Below, one piece after another: positions 37,575 through 46,588 of a stretch of 58,757 nt of DNA (the first letter of the stretch is position 1; each line of letters opens with the position of its first letter). The position numbers were made by a program, and so were the translations under genes. The stretch is from Lachnospiraceae bacterium. Lineage in GTDB: Bacteria > Bacillota > Clostridia > Lachnospirales > Lachnospiraceae. Below the pieces are notes generated by a model that saw only the letters and a list, made by a program, of their open reading frames with translations, did not search any database and was not told the DNA's origin. The DNA is taken from NCBI GenBank assembly GCA_028696165.1, contig JAQVHQ010000018.1, forward strand, positions 1 through 58,757, written 5' to 3'.

Positions 37575-38055
37575 TAAGAAAAGATTATGTGCTGTAGTAA
37601 TAATACTATTTGTAATCGGTTTTTTATGTACAGTGAATAACCTCATGGGAAGCAAGAATCAGGAACTTGAAGTGGCAAAAGTTGATTTTAATCTTGATCA
37701 GCATGATGCCGAAGATGCATTTCACTTTGAAGAAATTGAAATGATTCCCGGAACATATACTTTGGAAGATGATATTAAAGTTAAGCCTTATCAGGCAGGA
37801 ATTATTAAGCAGGACAATTATCATTATAAAAAGGGGACAACAGTTTTAATTGAATTGGAAGTATTAATGCAGCAGAGTTATGAGATTGGCTATATTTATA
37901 ATAATCAATATAGTTTGCTGGAAAAGTATGAATTTGGTGATGAGAAGGAACAGAAGATAGAAATGAAAATACCCAAAACAGGGGAATACTATTTTGTTTT
38001 GTTGGATGATTCTTCTACCGATTTGTATGTTGGGGAATTGATTGTTGAGATGTAG
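37564..38055 (+). CDS. Small membrane-anchored protein of unknown function
   Basis: A 163-residue protein with one N-terminal membrane segment (KRLCAVVIILFVIGFLCTV) and an extracytoplasmic domain of about 130 residues that reads like a small beta-sandwich (IEMIPGTYTLEDDIKVKPYQ, IPKTGEYYFVLLDDSSTDLYVG). ATG 37564 overlaps the lipoprotein gene by 11 bases, so the two are co-translated. No family recognised. Confidence 0.68.
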   Translation: MINNKKRLCAVVIILFVIGFLCTVNNLMGSKNQELEVAKVDFNLDQHDAEDAFHFEEIEMIPGTYTLEDDIKVKPYQAGIIKQDNYHYKKGTTVLIELEVLMQQSYEIGYIYNNQYSLLEKYEFGDEKEQKIEMKIPKTGEYYFVLLDDSSTDLYVGELIVEM

Positions 38056-38094
38056 AAAATATCTCAGAAAGGAAGATATAGGAGAAAAATATTT

Positions 38095-38565
38095 GTGACA
38101 TTGTTGTTAATTACGATGCTAGTATTGAGTAGTGTGAGTGTATTTGCCAGGGGTGAAGAAGCAGGTATTCCTGAAACCTTGGAATATGTTATTTATAATG
38201 AGGATGGAAGTGTTGCTGAAACTGGGATTATACATAATGATTATTTCCAGGATAAAGCGAGAATTAATTGGCCAGCAGGGATGAATCTTTTATCAGGGCA
38301 ATCTATAGAATTTAGGAATCCAAATGGAATGAGCATTTCAGCAAATCAATCAGTAACAGTGGTATATTTTCTAAATCAATCAGCCACAACATATAGTGGG
38401 GTAAGAACATCTGGTGGTTCTACTGTTGTGAGTAATACATCATATTCTAAAACTGTTTCATATACAAAAAGAGCGATAACATCTGGCAATAATTGTTACG
38501 TCTTTGTGAAAAATGCTGGCTCATGGAATGTGACTTTATCAAATGTTAGTATTGGATGGAGTTAA
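38095..38565 (+). CDS. Small secreted protein of unknown function
   Basis: A 156-residue protein with a signal peptide (hydrophobic core LLLITMLVLSSVSVFA). The GTG start at 38095 has AGGAG about 10 bases upstream; no ATG is available in frame, and the open frame upstream (KIFV...) would add a positive n-region if a rarer start were used. The mature part ends KNAGSWNVTLSNVSIGWS; a similar KRNAGAW is seen near the end of the next secreted protein. Function unknown. Confidence 0.6.
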   Translation: MTLLLITMLVLSSVSVFARGEEAGIPETLEYVIYNEDGSVAETGIIHNDYFQDKARINWPAGMNLLSGQSIEFRNPNGMSISANQSVTVVYFLNQSATTYSGVRTSGGSTVVSNTSYSKTVSYTKRAITSGNNCYVFVKNAGSWNVTLSNVSIGWS

Positions 38566-38752
38566 TAGAAGGTATACTATGTTTCGTAAACAAGGCAAAA
38601 AGTTTGAAATTAATGATTATTGCTTTGAAATAAGTTGTAAATGACACAAAAAAACATAGATAGATGAAGAATTTGTATCAAAGAAGATGAAAATATGGTT
38701 AGATATAAGAAAAATAACCACAGATACCTGGTCTCTTAAGGGAGAAAATTAT

Positions 38753-39391
38753 ATGAAAAAAACAAAAAAAATTATTGCTATAAGTTTAAGTCTAGTTATG
38801 ATATTTTCAACAAATATTTTGGTTCGTGCATCCACCCCTTTGAAAAACACATTGACAAATGAAGATTTGATATCGACACAACAGCAGTTGCAGGATGGTA
38901 TTTATAAATTTTCATATGATGAAATGGATGGAACCAATATTGTAAAAACAGATATTACATATTATTTTGTTGACGTTGAAAAAATAAATGAAATGAATAA
39001 TTACATAAAACAAAGAACTTCTTATAATTATAAGTCGAAGCTGGACTCTACAATGAGCTATGAACATTATACTCGTGTATATTATAGTGAAAGTGGAGGA
39101 AGTGCAAAAGTCACAAAGGTTGAAGGTGGATACATTAGAAGAGATCAAACTGTCTCTGTTGTGAGTCAAAAAGTAATAATTGGACAAGGAAACTTGGGGA
39201 CAAGTAATTCAACTACTAAGAATCCGACAAGTTCTTCTTGGTCATACTCAACTTCTTCGTGGCCTTATATTAATGTATCGGCAGGTGCTGTAATGGGAGC
39301 TCGATACTTAATTACATTAAAAAGAAATGCTGGGGCTTGGACATCGGAGGTGGATAATTATGTTTATAATAATGTTGCGTCTCCATGGTAA
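38753..39391 (+). CDS. Secreted protein of unknown function
   Basis: A 212-residue protein with a signal peptide (MKKTKKIIAISLSLVMIFST...). The mature region is rich in Tyr, Ser and Thr, with TRVYYSESGGSAKVTKVEGG and a Ser-rich stretch before a C-terminal KRNAGAWTSEVDNYVYNN. No family recognised. ATG 38753 is preferred over 38687 because it begins the signal peptide. The region is AT-rich compared with its neighbours. Confidence 0.62.
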   Translation: MKKTKKIIAISLSLVMIFSTNILVRASTPLKNTLTNEDLISTQQQLQDGIYKFSYDEMDGTNIVKTDITYYFVDVEKINEMNNYIKQRTSYNYKSKLDSTMSYEHYTRVYYSESGGSAKVTKVEGGYIRRDQTVSVVSQKVIIGQGNLGTSNSTTKNPTSSSWSYSTSSWPYINVSAGAVMGARYLITLKRNAGAWTSEVDNYVYNNVASPW

Positions 39392-39396
39392 ACAAT

Positions 39397-39660
39397 ATGA
39401 TTAATATATTTAATAGAAAAGAATTACTAATTACACATTCAAGCGCCAAAAAGGATGCTGTTTTAAGGATACTGGAATTTAACGATATAAAAACAAGATT
39501 AGTCATTCAGTACAGATTAACTGGCAGTACAATTGGTGAAATGAGAAGCCGTGTTGGTTTGTTAGGACAGACTAAACAAGATCTTAACCTATATAAAATA
39601 TATGTTTATAAAAAAGATTACGCAGAGGCGCTTAAACTAATCCGGTCAGGACATTTATAA
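39397..39660 (+). CDS. Small DUF2007-like protein
   Basis: An 87-residue cytoplasmic protein, MINIFNRKELLITHSSAKKD..., with the pattern of small DUF2007-type proteins: an N-terminal strand, a helix that begins SAKKDAVLRILEFNDIK, and an end like YVYKKDYAEALKLI. ATG 39397 gives the family-like start; ATG 39385 overlaps the previous stop. Function unknown. Confidence 0.5.
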   Translation: MINIFNRKELLITHSSAKKDAVLRILEFNDIKTRLVIQYRLTGSTIGEMRSRVGLLGQTKQDLNLYKIYVYKKDYAEALKLIRSGHL

Positions 39661-39718
39661 AAAATGAATACATAAATTAAAGTATAGCCAGTGGTCTTAA
39701 TGGGAATATAGAACAATA

Positions 39719-39934
39719 ATGAAACTACAATTCAATACATACCAAATAAAAGTAATTGCATTAATTACAATGTTGATTGACCATATAGGGGAATTCCTTC
39801 CGGGAAGGCCCCTATGGTTTCGCTATATTGGAAGAGTGTCTGCGCCTCTTTTTATTTACTGCTTTTTCTCAAATGTAGCTGATGAAAGTAAAGAATGTAT
39901 CAGAAAGACAAGTATTGTTAAAATTATAATATGA
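39719..39934 (+). pseudogene. Truncated TraX-like membrane protein
   Basis: The 71 residues FNTYQIKVIALITMLIDHIGEFL...RYIGRVSAPLFIYCFFSNVADES match the beginning of TraX-family proteins, which are usually over 200 residues with many membrane segments. The frame ends after the second segment and the AraC gene begins only 27 bases later, on the other strand. This is a 3'-deleted remnant and marks a rearrangement scar. Confidence 0.65.
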
Positions 39935-39961
39935 ATTGGATAAAAAAGATAAAAGATTAAA

Positions 39962-40858
39962 TTACCCGCGCCTCTCACTAATTGCCATAATAGAAGAAGC
40001 ATACTCCGAAGGTGTCATCCCCGTAATCTGTTTAAACTGTCTGGAAAAATAGTGTATGGAAGTATACCCCAATTCCTCCGCAATCTGCGTAAAATTCATA
40101 CGGTTGCTTCGAATCAGATGCTTGGCATTATCTATCTTCATCTTGGAAAAATATTCAATAATCCCCATATCGCATTGTTTCCTGAAAATCTTCTGCAGGT
40201 GTGACCGTCCAATCAGGTTATCTTTGCAGATTTTTTCAATGGTAACATGAGAATCCAGGTGATTTTGCATATAGAGTACAATCTTATTAAATATTTCTGA
40301 GTCTCCAGTGTTTTTTACAGAGGAGGAGATTGCAGTATAATTCGCATCGTCATTGGAACGGCGGATCATATTCAGCAGGAAATGTTCCAGATATATCTTA
40401 ATCATCTGCTCGGAACCGAAGAGATGATTTGACTTCTTTTCTAATTTCTCTGAATAAGGGTCATCCAAACGGGAAGAAAATGTCTGTCGTGCCTCTGCGA
40501 TGATATTAGCCAGAAGAAGCTGTTCTTCTTCACCAATAGTCATAATTTTTTTTTCAAAGAATTTCATAACGGGGGCATTACACTTAAAAGAAATAACTAC
40601 CAGGTTCGGGGCGATGAGTCCGTTAGCCAGTACATCATGGAATTCATTGGGCTTATGGAAGATGACATCTCCCTTTTTTAAAATGTGCGTTTCCTCGTCA
40701 GCTTTAACGATAACTTCCCCCTTGTCCACACAGAGAAATTCCCAAAAGTCATGAGACTCTCCCGGAAATGAAAAATCACTGAAATACTCAAAATAGTGAA
40801 TGGTTACCACACGGTTAATAATGATATCTTGTTCTAGTCGGGTACTCTTAAAGGCCAT
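39962..40858 (-). CDS. AraC-family transcriptional regulator
   Basis: A 298-residue regulator with an N-terminal cupin sensor (HDFWEFLCVDKGEVIVKADEETHILKKGDVIFHKPNEFH in pieces) and a C-terminal double helix-turn-helix (IEYFSKMKIDNAKHLI, FTQIAEELGYTSIHYFSRQFK). GGGAGG precedes the start. It is divergent from the sugar ABC importer at 41061 across a 202-base gap, so it probably controls that operon in response to the imported sugar. Confidence 0.9.
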   Translation of the reverse strand: MAFKSTRLEQDIIINRVVTIHYFEYFSDFSFPGESHDFWEFLCVDKGEVIVKADEETHILKKGDVIFHKPNEFHDVLANGLIAPNLVVISFKCNAPVMKFFEKKIMTIGEEEQLLLANIIAEARQTFSSRLDDPYSEKLEKKSNHLFGSEQMIKIYLEHFLLNMIRRSNDDANYTAISSSVKNTGDSEIFNKIVLYMQNHLDSHVTIEKICKDNLIGRSHLQKIFRKQCDMGIIEYFSKMKIDNAKHLIRSNRMNFTQIAEELGYTSIHYFSRQFKQITGMTPSEYASSIMAISERRG

Positions 40859-41060
40859 ATGTAATTACCTCCCTGGTAAAAATGTGTCAGATTTTTGTGA
40901 TTACTACTATATTTGTATTATAAAGGAAAAGTAAAAATAATGCAAAGAAAAAGAGCAGATTGTGCAAATTATCTGTAATATTAGACAAAGATTTTTATAA
41001 ATAAGTGAGTTACAATAGACATATCAACGAAACGGAATCATATTTTAAAGGAGGAAGAAT

Positions 41061-42398
41061 ATGAAGAAGAAAGCGATTAGTATTTTACTTGCAACAACAA
41101 TGGTTATGACAACAATGGTAGGATGTGGAAGCTCTTCCGCTGACAGCTCTTCTAGCGATGCAGATGCTGCAGCAGAAGAAGCAACAGAGGAAACAGCTGA
41201 CGCAGCAGAAGAAAGTACTGCTTCTGCCGATACTTTAGTTTACTGGTCAATGTGGGAAGCAACAGAGCCACAGGGTATCGCAATTCAGGAAGCTATCGAC
41301 GCTTACACAGAAGAAACCGGTGTTAAGGTTGACGTACAGTTCAAAGGACGTACCGGACAGCGTGAAGGTTTACAGGCAGCATTAGATGCTGGAACACGTA
41401 TTGATATGTTTGATGAAGATATCGACCGTGTAAATGGTTCATGGGGCGATTACCTGATGGATCTGGAAGAGTTTGCAAAAGCAGCAGATTATGAAGCAAC
41501 AGCAAATGCAGGTTTGATTTCGGCTTGTAGAGAAGTTGGCGGCGGAACTTTAAAATCTATTCCTTATCAGCCAAATGTATTTGCATTCTTCTATAACAAA
41601 GATTTATTTGAAGAAGCTGGTATCGAGGCAGTTCCTACAACATGGGATGAATTCCTTGATGTTTGCCAGAAATTAAAAGATGCAGGTATTACACCTATTA
41701 CATGTGATGACGCATATGCAGACTGTATGATCGGTTATCACTTAGGAAGACTTGCAGGAGAAGCTAAAGTTAAAGAAATCGTAGCAGATGGCAAATGGGA
41801 TGACCCGATTGTTATGCAGATGGCAGAAGATTATCAGGAATTAGCTGAAAAAGGTTATTTCTCAGAGAATATCGGTTCTAACGTATGGCCAGCAGGTCAG
41901 AACTCAGAATTAGCTCTTGGCGAAGTTGCTATGTACTTAAATGGTTCATGGTTACCAAACGAAGTTGCTGATATGGCAGGCGAAGACTTCAACTGGGGAT
42001 GCTTCAGTTATCCGGCAGTTACAGAAGGCGCTACAGATACAGCAACAGGCGTAGAAGCAGCAAACTATGGTGCTCAGGTATATGGTATCAACAAAGATTC
42101 TGCATTAGGACAGGAAGCTTTTGATTTAATCTGCAAGATTACAAAAGGCGAATATGACCAGAAATTAGCTGACGAATCTAACGGTATTCCGGCTGATACA
42201 ACCAACACAGAATGGCCTGCATTAGTAGAATGTGCAAAACCAGTTATGGATGCTTGTACAACACGTTACTCTTGGGCAGTTGGTATCGAAAGCAATGATG
42301 ATATGACTCCAGTAATCAAAGAGAACTTCATCAAATTAATGGCTGGAACATTAGATGCTCAGGGATTTGTAGATGCAATGACTGCAGCAAGCAAATAA
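41061..42398 (+). CDS. Sugar ABC transporter substrate-binding lipoprotein
   Basis: Family 1 extracellular solute-binding lipoprotein of 445 residues. Lipobox TMVGCG at residues about 18-23, then an acidic Ala/Ser/Glu spacer, then the binding domain (LVYWSMWEATEPQGIAIQEAI, YQPNVFAFFYNKDLFEEAGI, VPTTWDEFLDVCQKLKDAG). AAGGAGG precedes the start. It heads an operon with two permeases and the sugar-phosphate genes, so lacto-N-biose or galacto-N-biose is the likely ligand (inference from context). The ATPase is not encoded here; a shared MsmK-type ATPase is likely. Confidence 0.9.
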   Translation: MKKKAISILLATTMVMTTMVGCGSSSADSSSSDADAAAEEATEETADAAEESTASADTLVYWSMWEATEPQGIAIQEAIDAYTEETGVKVDVQFKGRTGQREGLQAALDAGTRIDMFDEDIDRVNGSWGDYLMDLEEFAKAADYEATANAGLISACREVGGGTLKSIPYQPNVFAFFYNKDLFEEAGIEAVPTTWDEFLDVCQKLKDAGITPITCDDAYADCMIGYHLGRLAGEAKVKEIVADGKWDDPIVMQMAEDYQELAEKGYFSENIGSNVWPAGQNSELALGEVAMYLNGSWLPNEVADMAGEDFNWGCFSYPAVTEGATDTATGVEAANYGAQVYGINKDSALGQEAFDLICKITKGEYDQKLADESNGIPADTTNTEWPALVECAKPVMDACTTRYSWAVGIESNDDMTPVIKENFIKLMAGTLDAQGFVDAMTAASK

Positions 42399-42433
42399 TT
42401 ACAGTGAACAAATAATAGAATAAGATAAACCGG

Positions 42434-42468
42434 ATATGGTGGCATCGTTGTATACGCTGCCGCCATAT
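42434..42468 (+). other. Intercistronic stem-loop after the binding-protein gene
   Basis: ATATGGTGGCA pairs with TGCCGCCATAT (one G-U). It is followed only by TTT. Such hairpins commonly make the binding-protein mRNA more abundant than that of the permeases. Confidence 0.6.
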
Positions 42469-42561
42469 TTTAACTTAAAAATGCAATAACTACCAACAAA
42501 AACTATTAAAAACAAGATTTAAAATTATTGAAACCAATATTTAATTAAGGAGGCAAAGGCT

Positions 42562-43467
42562 ATGAAAAAGAATAAATCAATGATCATTACTTTTCTGGCA
42601 CCGGCTGTCATCCTGTTTTGTTTGATCTTCTTATATCCAATTTTACGTACATTACTGATGAGTTTCTTCCATATTACCGGTGTAACCGATTCTATGGATA
42701 AATGGCAGTTTATTGGAGTTGGGAATTATGTCAAATTATTTCAGACCAGCCTGTTTCGAACATCTATGATAAACCTGGCGAAAATCTGGTTCTTTGGTGG
42801 ACTGATTGTTATGAGTATTTCCTTACTGCTTGCAGTTGTTTTAACAAGTGGTATTCGTTTTAAAAAGTTCTTTAGAGCAATTATCTATCTTCCTAATATT
42901 GTAAGTGCTGTAGCACTGGCTACTATGTGGCTGCAGTATGTATACAGCCCAAAATTCGGTCTGTTAAAAACATTTTTTGATATGCTGGGATTGGAAAGCC
43001 TGTCTAAGATTCAATGGTTAGACAATGAACATAAATTTGTAGCACTGTTAATTGCATACTGTTTCGGTATGGTCGGTTATCACATGTTAATCTGGATTAG
43101 TGGAATCGAGAGAATCAGCCCTGATCTTTTTGAGGCAGCAACAATTGATGGAGCTAATAAACCTGCACAGTTTCGCTATATGACACTTCCATTATTAAAG
43201 GGAGTATTTAAGACAAACATTACCATGTGGTCTGTAAGTTCGGTTGCATTCTTCTTATGGTCACAGTTGTTCTCAAGTGTTACTGCAGATACCAAGACTA
43301 TTACACCTATGGTGTACATGTACACGAAAGTGTTCGGTGCCGGTAACTCTGTTACAGAACATGATGCAGGTATCGGTGCTACGGTTGGCGTAATCTTGAG
43401 TGTATGTGTTGTACTTATATTTACTATATGTAACCGTGTAATCAAAGATGACGATTTAGAATTCTAA
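42562..43467 (+). CDS. Sugar ABC transporter permease (MalF type)
   Basis: A 301-residue inner-membrane permease with six membrane segments. The EAA loop that contacts the ATPase is EAATIDGANKPAQFRYMTLPLL. The strong AAGGAGG before ATG 42562 and a 15-base gap to the next permease show an operon. Confidence 0.9.
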   Translation: MKKNKSMIITFLAPAVILFCLIFLYPILRTLLMSFFHITGVTDSMDKWQFIGVGNYVKLFQTSLFRTSMINLAKIWFFGGLIVMSISLLLAVVLTSGIRFKKFFRAIIYLPNIVSAVALATMWLQYVYSPKFGLLKTFFDMLGLESLSKIQWLDNEHKFVALLIAYCFGMVGYHMLIWISGIERISPDLFEAATIDGANKPAQFRYMTLPLLKGVFKTNITMWSVSSVAFFLWSQLFSSVTADTKTITPMVYMYTKVFGAGNSVTEHDAGIGATVGVILSVCVVLIFTICNRVIKDDDLEF

Positions 43468-43482
43468 GGGGAGGAGAAAGCT

Positions 43483-44361
43483 ATGGCAAAAGAAAAGAAA
43501 GTTCGTACAAAAGTCAACTGGAAAAAAGAAGCCAAACTTGCTCCTGGTTATATCATCCTGATTTTATGGGTGTTATTTACCGTTGTACTGTTAGGCTGGG
43601 TTATTGGAGCCAGTTTCTCAACGACAAGAGAAATCTATAAAGGAACCGCACTGCAGTTCCAGAGCGGATTTCATTTTGAAAATTATGCAAAAGCCTGGAA
43701 GGGTGGTAATGTTTCCACATTCTTCGGAAATTCATTACTCTATTCCAGTGTATCCTGTGTACTGCTTATCGCAATCTGTGCACCGGCAGCATATGTATTA
43801 TCAAGATTTAGATTTATTGCCAATAAAGTGATTCAGACCAGTTTTGTATCGGCTATGGGTGTGCCGGTTATCATGATTGTACTGCCTCTGTTCTCTTTGA
43901 TTTCAAGCATGGGAATCTTAAATAATGTAATTGCCAACCGGCTGTTGTTGATTGTATTATATGTAGGTATTAATATCCCTTACACGACCATTTTCCTGCT
44001 TACCTTCTTCAGCAATATTTCAAAAACATATGAAGAAGCAGCAGCGATTGATGGATGCCCACCGAAGAAAACATTCTGGATTATCATGCTTCCGATGGCT
44101 CAGTCAGGATTAGCAACCGTTACAATCTTTAACTTTATCAATATCTGGAATGAATATTTCCTGTCATTGATATTCGCCAACTCAGACAAGTTAAAACCAG
44201 TAGCTGTTGGTTTGTACGGTATGATTAACTCTATGAAGTATACAGGTGACTGGGCTGGTATGTTTGCAGCAGTTGTTATCGTATTCCTGCCGACATTTGT
44301 TCTGTACATATTCTTGTCAGAGAAGATTATCGGTGGTGTGACTGGTGGTTTGAAGGGTTAA
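43483..44361 (+). CDS. Sugar ABC transporter permease (MalG type)
   Basis: Second permease, 292 residues, six membrane segments, EAA loop EAAAIDGCPPKKTFWIIMLPMA and the C-terminal EKIIGGVTGGLKG typical of MalG-type subunits. It pairs with the preceding permease. Confidence 0.9.
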   Translation: MAKEKKVRTKVNWKKEAKLAPGYIILILWVLFTVVLLGWVIGASFSTTREIYKGTALQFQSGFHFENYAKAWKGGNVSTFFGNSLLYSSVSCVLLIAICAPAAYVLSRFRFIANKVIQTSFVSAMGVPVIMIVLPLFSLISSMGILNNVIANRLLLIVLYVGINIPYTTIFLLTFFSNISKTYEEAAAIDGCPPKKTFWIIMLPMAQSGLATVTIFNFINIWNEYFLSLIFANSDKLKPVAVGLYGMINSMKYTGDWAGMFAAVVIVFLPTFVLYIFLSEKIIGGVTGGLKG

Positions 44362-44400
44362 CGTTATCTGTATTTTAAATAAACAGGAGGAATGATTATA

Positions 44401-45315
44401 ATGAAAAAACCAGTTTTGGTAATTATGGCAGCAGGTATGGGAAGCCGTTACGGTGGATTAAAACAGATTGACCCAGTAGATGAGCAGGGACATATTATCA
44501 TGGATTTTTCCATCTATGATGCACAGAAAGCAGGATTTGAGAAGGTTGTCTTCATTATCAAGAAGGAAAATGAAGCAGACTTTAAAGCCAGCGTAGGAGA
44601 CCGTGTATCTGAGAAGATGGAGGTTGCTTATGTATATCAGGATTTACACAATATTCCAGAGGGGTTTGAAGTGCCGGAAGGACGTGTAAAACCATGGGGA
44701 ACCGGTCATGCGATACTGAGCTGTATCGATGAGATTGACGGACCATTTGCTGTAATTAATGCAGATGACTATTATGGAAGCCATGCATTTAAAGTAATCT
44801 ATGATTATCTTACCACTCATGAGGATAATGATAAATATCGTTATACCATGGTTGGATATATTCTGGAGAACACGCTGACAGATCATGGACATGTTGCCCG
44901 TGGTGTGTGTGTGACAGATGAGAATAATTATCTTGTTGGAATTAATGAGCGTACTCATATTGAGAAAAGAGACGGGGGCGCTGCCTATACAGAAGACGAT
45001 GGAAAAACCTGGGTTACTTTGCCGGAACACAGCACGGTATCTATGAATATGTGGGGATTTTCCGCAAGTATTCTGCAGGAATTAAAAGCGGAATTTCCAG
45101 ATTTCTTGAAAGAGAATCTTCCGGTTAATCCGATGAAATGTGAGTATTTCTTACCGACAGTAGTAGGTAATCTGCTGGCGCAGGACCGTGCAACAGTAAC
45201 CGTTCTGCAGTCTGCCGATAAGTGGTATGGTGTAACTTACAAAGAAGACAAAGCAGTCGTTGTAGCCGCTATCCAGAAATTAAAAGACAACGGTTTATAC
45301 CCTGTGAATTTTTAG
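44401..45315 (+). CDS. Sugar-1-phosphate nucleotidyltransferase
   Basis: A 304-residue nucleotidyltransferase with the signature VIMAAGMGSRYGGLKQIDPV, the metal-binding region AVINADDYYG and SMNMWGFSASIL. Next to nahK it most likely makes UDP-GlcNAc/UDP-GalNAc (or UDP-Gal) from the sugar-1-phosphates produced by NahK and the GH112 enzyme. The exact sugar cannot be told from sequence. ATG 44401 has AGGAGG 10 bases upstream; ATG 44392 is too close to it. Confidence 0.82.
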   Translation: MKKPVLVIMAAGMGSRYGGLKQIDPVDEQGHIIMDFSIYDAQKAGFEKVVFIIKKENEADFKASVGDRVSEKMEVAYVYQDLHNIPEGFEVPEGRVKPWGTGHAILSCIDEIDGPFAVINADDYYGSHAFKVIYDYLTTHEDNDKYRYTMVGYILENTLTDHGHVARGVCVTDENNYLVGINERTHIEKRDGGAAYTEDDGKTWVTLPEHSTVSMNMWGFSASILQELKAEFPDFLKENLPVNPMKCEYFLPTVVGNLLAQDRATVTVLQSADKWYGVTYKEDKAVVVAAIQKLKDNGLYPVNF

Positions 45316-45337
45316 AGAGAATTGAGGATAAGCGAAG

Positions 45338-46450
45338 ATGGATAGAGCAATTGCATGTGCAAAAAAGGAAGAAGCAATTGATAATTTTCAGTTCGTTGGA
45401 ACGTTAGTGAAAGATATTCCTTATGGAAGCGGTCATATTAATGACACCTTCCTGCTGGAATTTGCACAGCCTGATATGGGGAAACATAAGGTGATTTTAC
45501 AGAGATTAAATCATGATATTTTCACAAAACCGGTAGAGGTTATGGAAAATATCATGGGTGTAACTTCATATCTGAGGGAGGAAATTATTAAAAATGGTGG
45601 AGATCCGGACAGAGAGACACTGAATCTGATTCCTGCAAAGGATGGCAAGCCATATTATGAGGATTCTATCGGTTCCTTCTGGCGTGCATACTTCTTTATT
45701 GAAGATTCTACCAGTTATGATAAGGTAGAAAAACCGGAAGATTTTTATGAGAGCGCAGTTGCTTTTGGCAATTTCCAGAAGCTGCTTTCTAAATATCCGG
45801 CGGCTACGCTGCATGAGACTATTAAGGGATTTCATGATACGGCGGCAAGATTTGAAGTGTTTAAAAAGACGGTGGAAGCAGATGTCTGTAAGAGGGCCTC
45901 AGGTGTACAGGAAGAGATTCAGTTTGTGTTAGATCACGAAGAGCTGGCACATGTACTGGGAGATATGCTTGCATCCGGTGAACTGCCACTGAAGGTTACT
46001 CATAATGATACTAAGTTAAACAATATTATGATTGATAATCATACGGGAAAAGGCTTATGTGTCATTGACCTGGATACAGTTATGCCGGGTCTGGCAATTA
46101 ATGACTTTGGAGATTCCATTCGATTTGGGGCAAGTACTGCTACAGAGGATGAGACAGATTTGTCTAAGGTCAGCTGTGATATGGAGTTATTTGATCTATA
46201 TGCAAAGGGATATATCCAGGGCTGCGGAGGCTCACTCACAGAAAAAGAACTTGAGATGATGCCTATGGGTGCGAAGGTTATGACTTTTGAATGTGGAATG
46301 AGATTTTTAACTGATTATCTGGATGGGGACCATTACTTTAAGATTCACAGGCCGGAACATAATCTGGATCGGTGTCGGACACAGTTTACGCTGGTGAAAG
46401 ATATGGAGCGTAAGTGGGATACTATGATGGAGATTATTAAAAAATATTAA
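45338..46450 (+). CDS. nahK: N-acetylhexosamine 1-kinase
   Basis: Phosphorylates GlcNAc or GalNAc at C1, following phosphorolysis of lacto-N-biose or galacto-N-biose. It has the aminoglycoside-phosphotransferase fold: VKDIPYGSGHINDTFLLEF near the N-terminus, the catalytic loop THNDTKLNNIMID and the metal-binding VIDLDTVMPG. Length 370 residues, normal for NahK. It follows the nucleotidyltransferase by 22 bases. The GH112 gene, nagA and nagB nearby support this function over homoserine-kinase-like relatives. Confidence 0.88.
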   Translation: MDRAIACAKKEEAIDNFQFVGTLVKDIPYGSGHINDTFLLEFAQPDMGKHKVILQRLNHDIFTKPVEVMENIMGVTSYLREEIIKNGGDPDRETLNLIPAKDGKPYYEDSIGSFWRAYFFIEDSTSYDKVEKPEDFYESAVAFGNFQKLLSKYPAATLHETIKGFHDTAARFEVFKKTVEADVCKRASGVQEEIQFVLDHEELAHVLGDMLASGELPLKVTHNDTKLNNIMIDNHTGKGLCVIDLDTVMPGLAINDFGDSIRFGASTATEDETDLSKVSCDMELFDLYAKGYIQGCGGSLTEKELEMMPMGAKVMTFECGMRFLTDYLDGDHYFKIHRPEHNLDRCRTQFTLVKDMERKWDTMMEIIKKY

Positions 46451-46469
46451 TGTATTAATGTGATTTTAA

Positions 46470-46576
46470 TTGCTACGTCGCTAAGCGCCTGTGTTACTTG
46501 TTAAGCAACGACCGAAGTGAAATGTAGTCAGCTCAAGTTCCCCAGCTATGAGGAACTAATGCATCTGAGCTGTTAT
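46470..46576 (-). repeat. Dispersed intergenic repeat (copy 4, inverted)
   Basis: Read on the minus strand it aligns with 27988-28105 along about 100 bases (shared TTCGGTCGTTG, TTAACAAGT, CTCAGATG and CATAGCTG). The internal hairpin here is GTTCC...GGAAC where the other copy has GTCAG...CTGAC, again a paired change. It starts about 20 bases after the nahK stop. Confidence 0.6.
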
Positions 46577-46588
46577 ACAATTCTTCGC

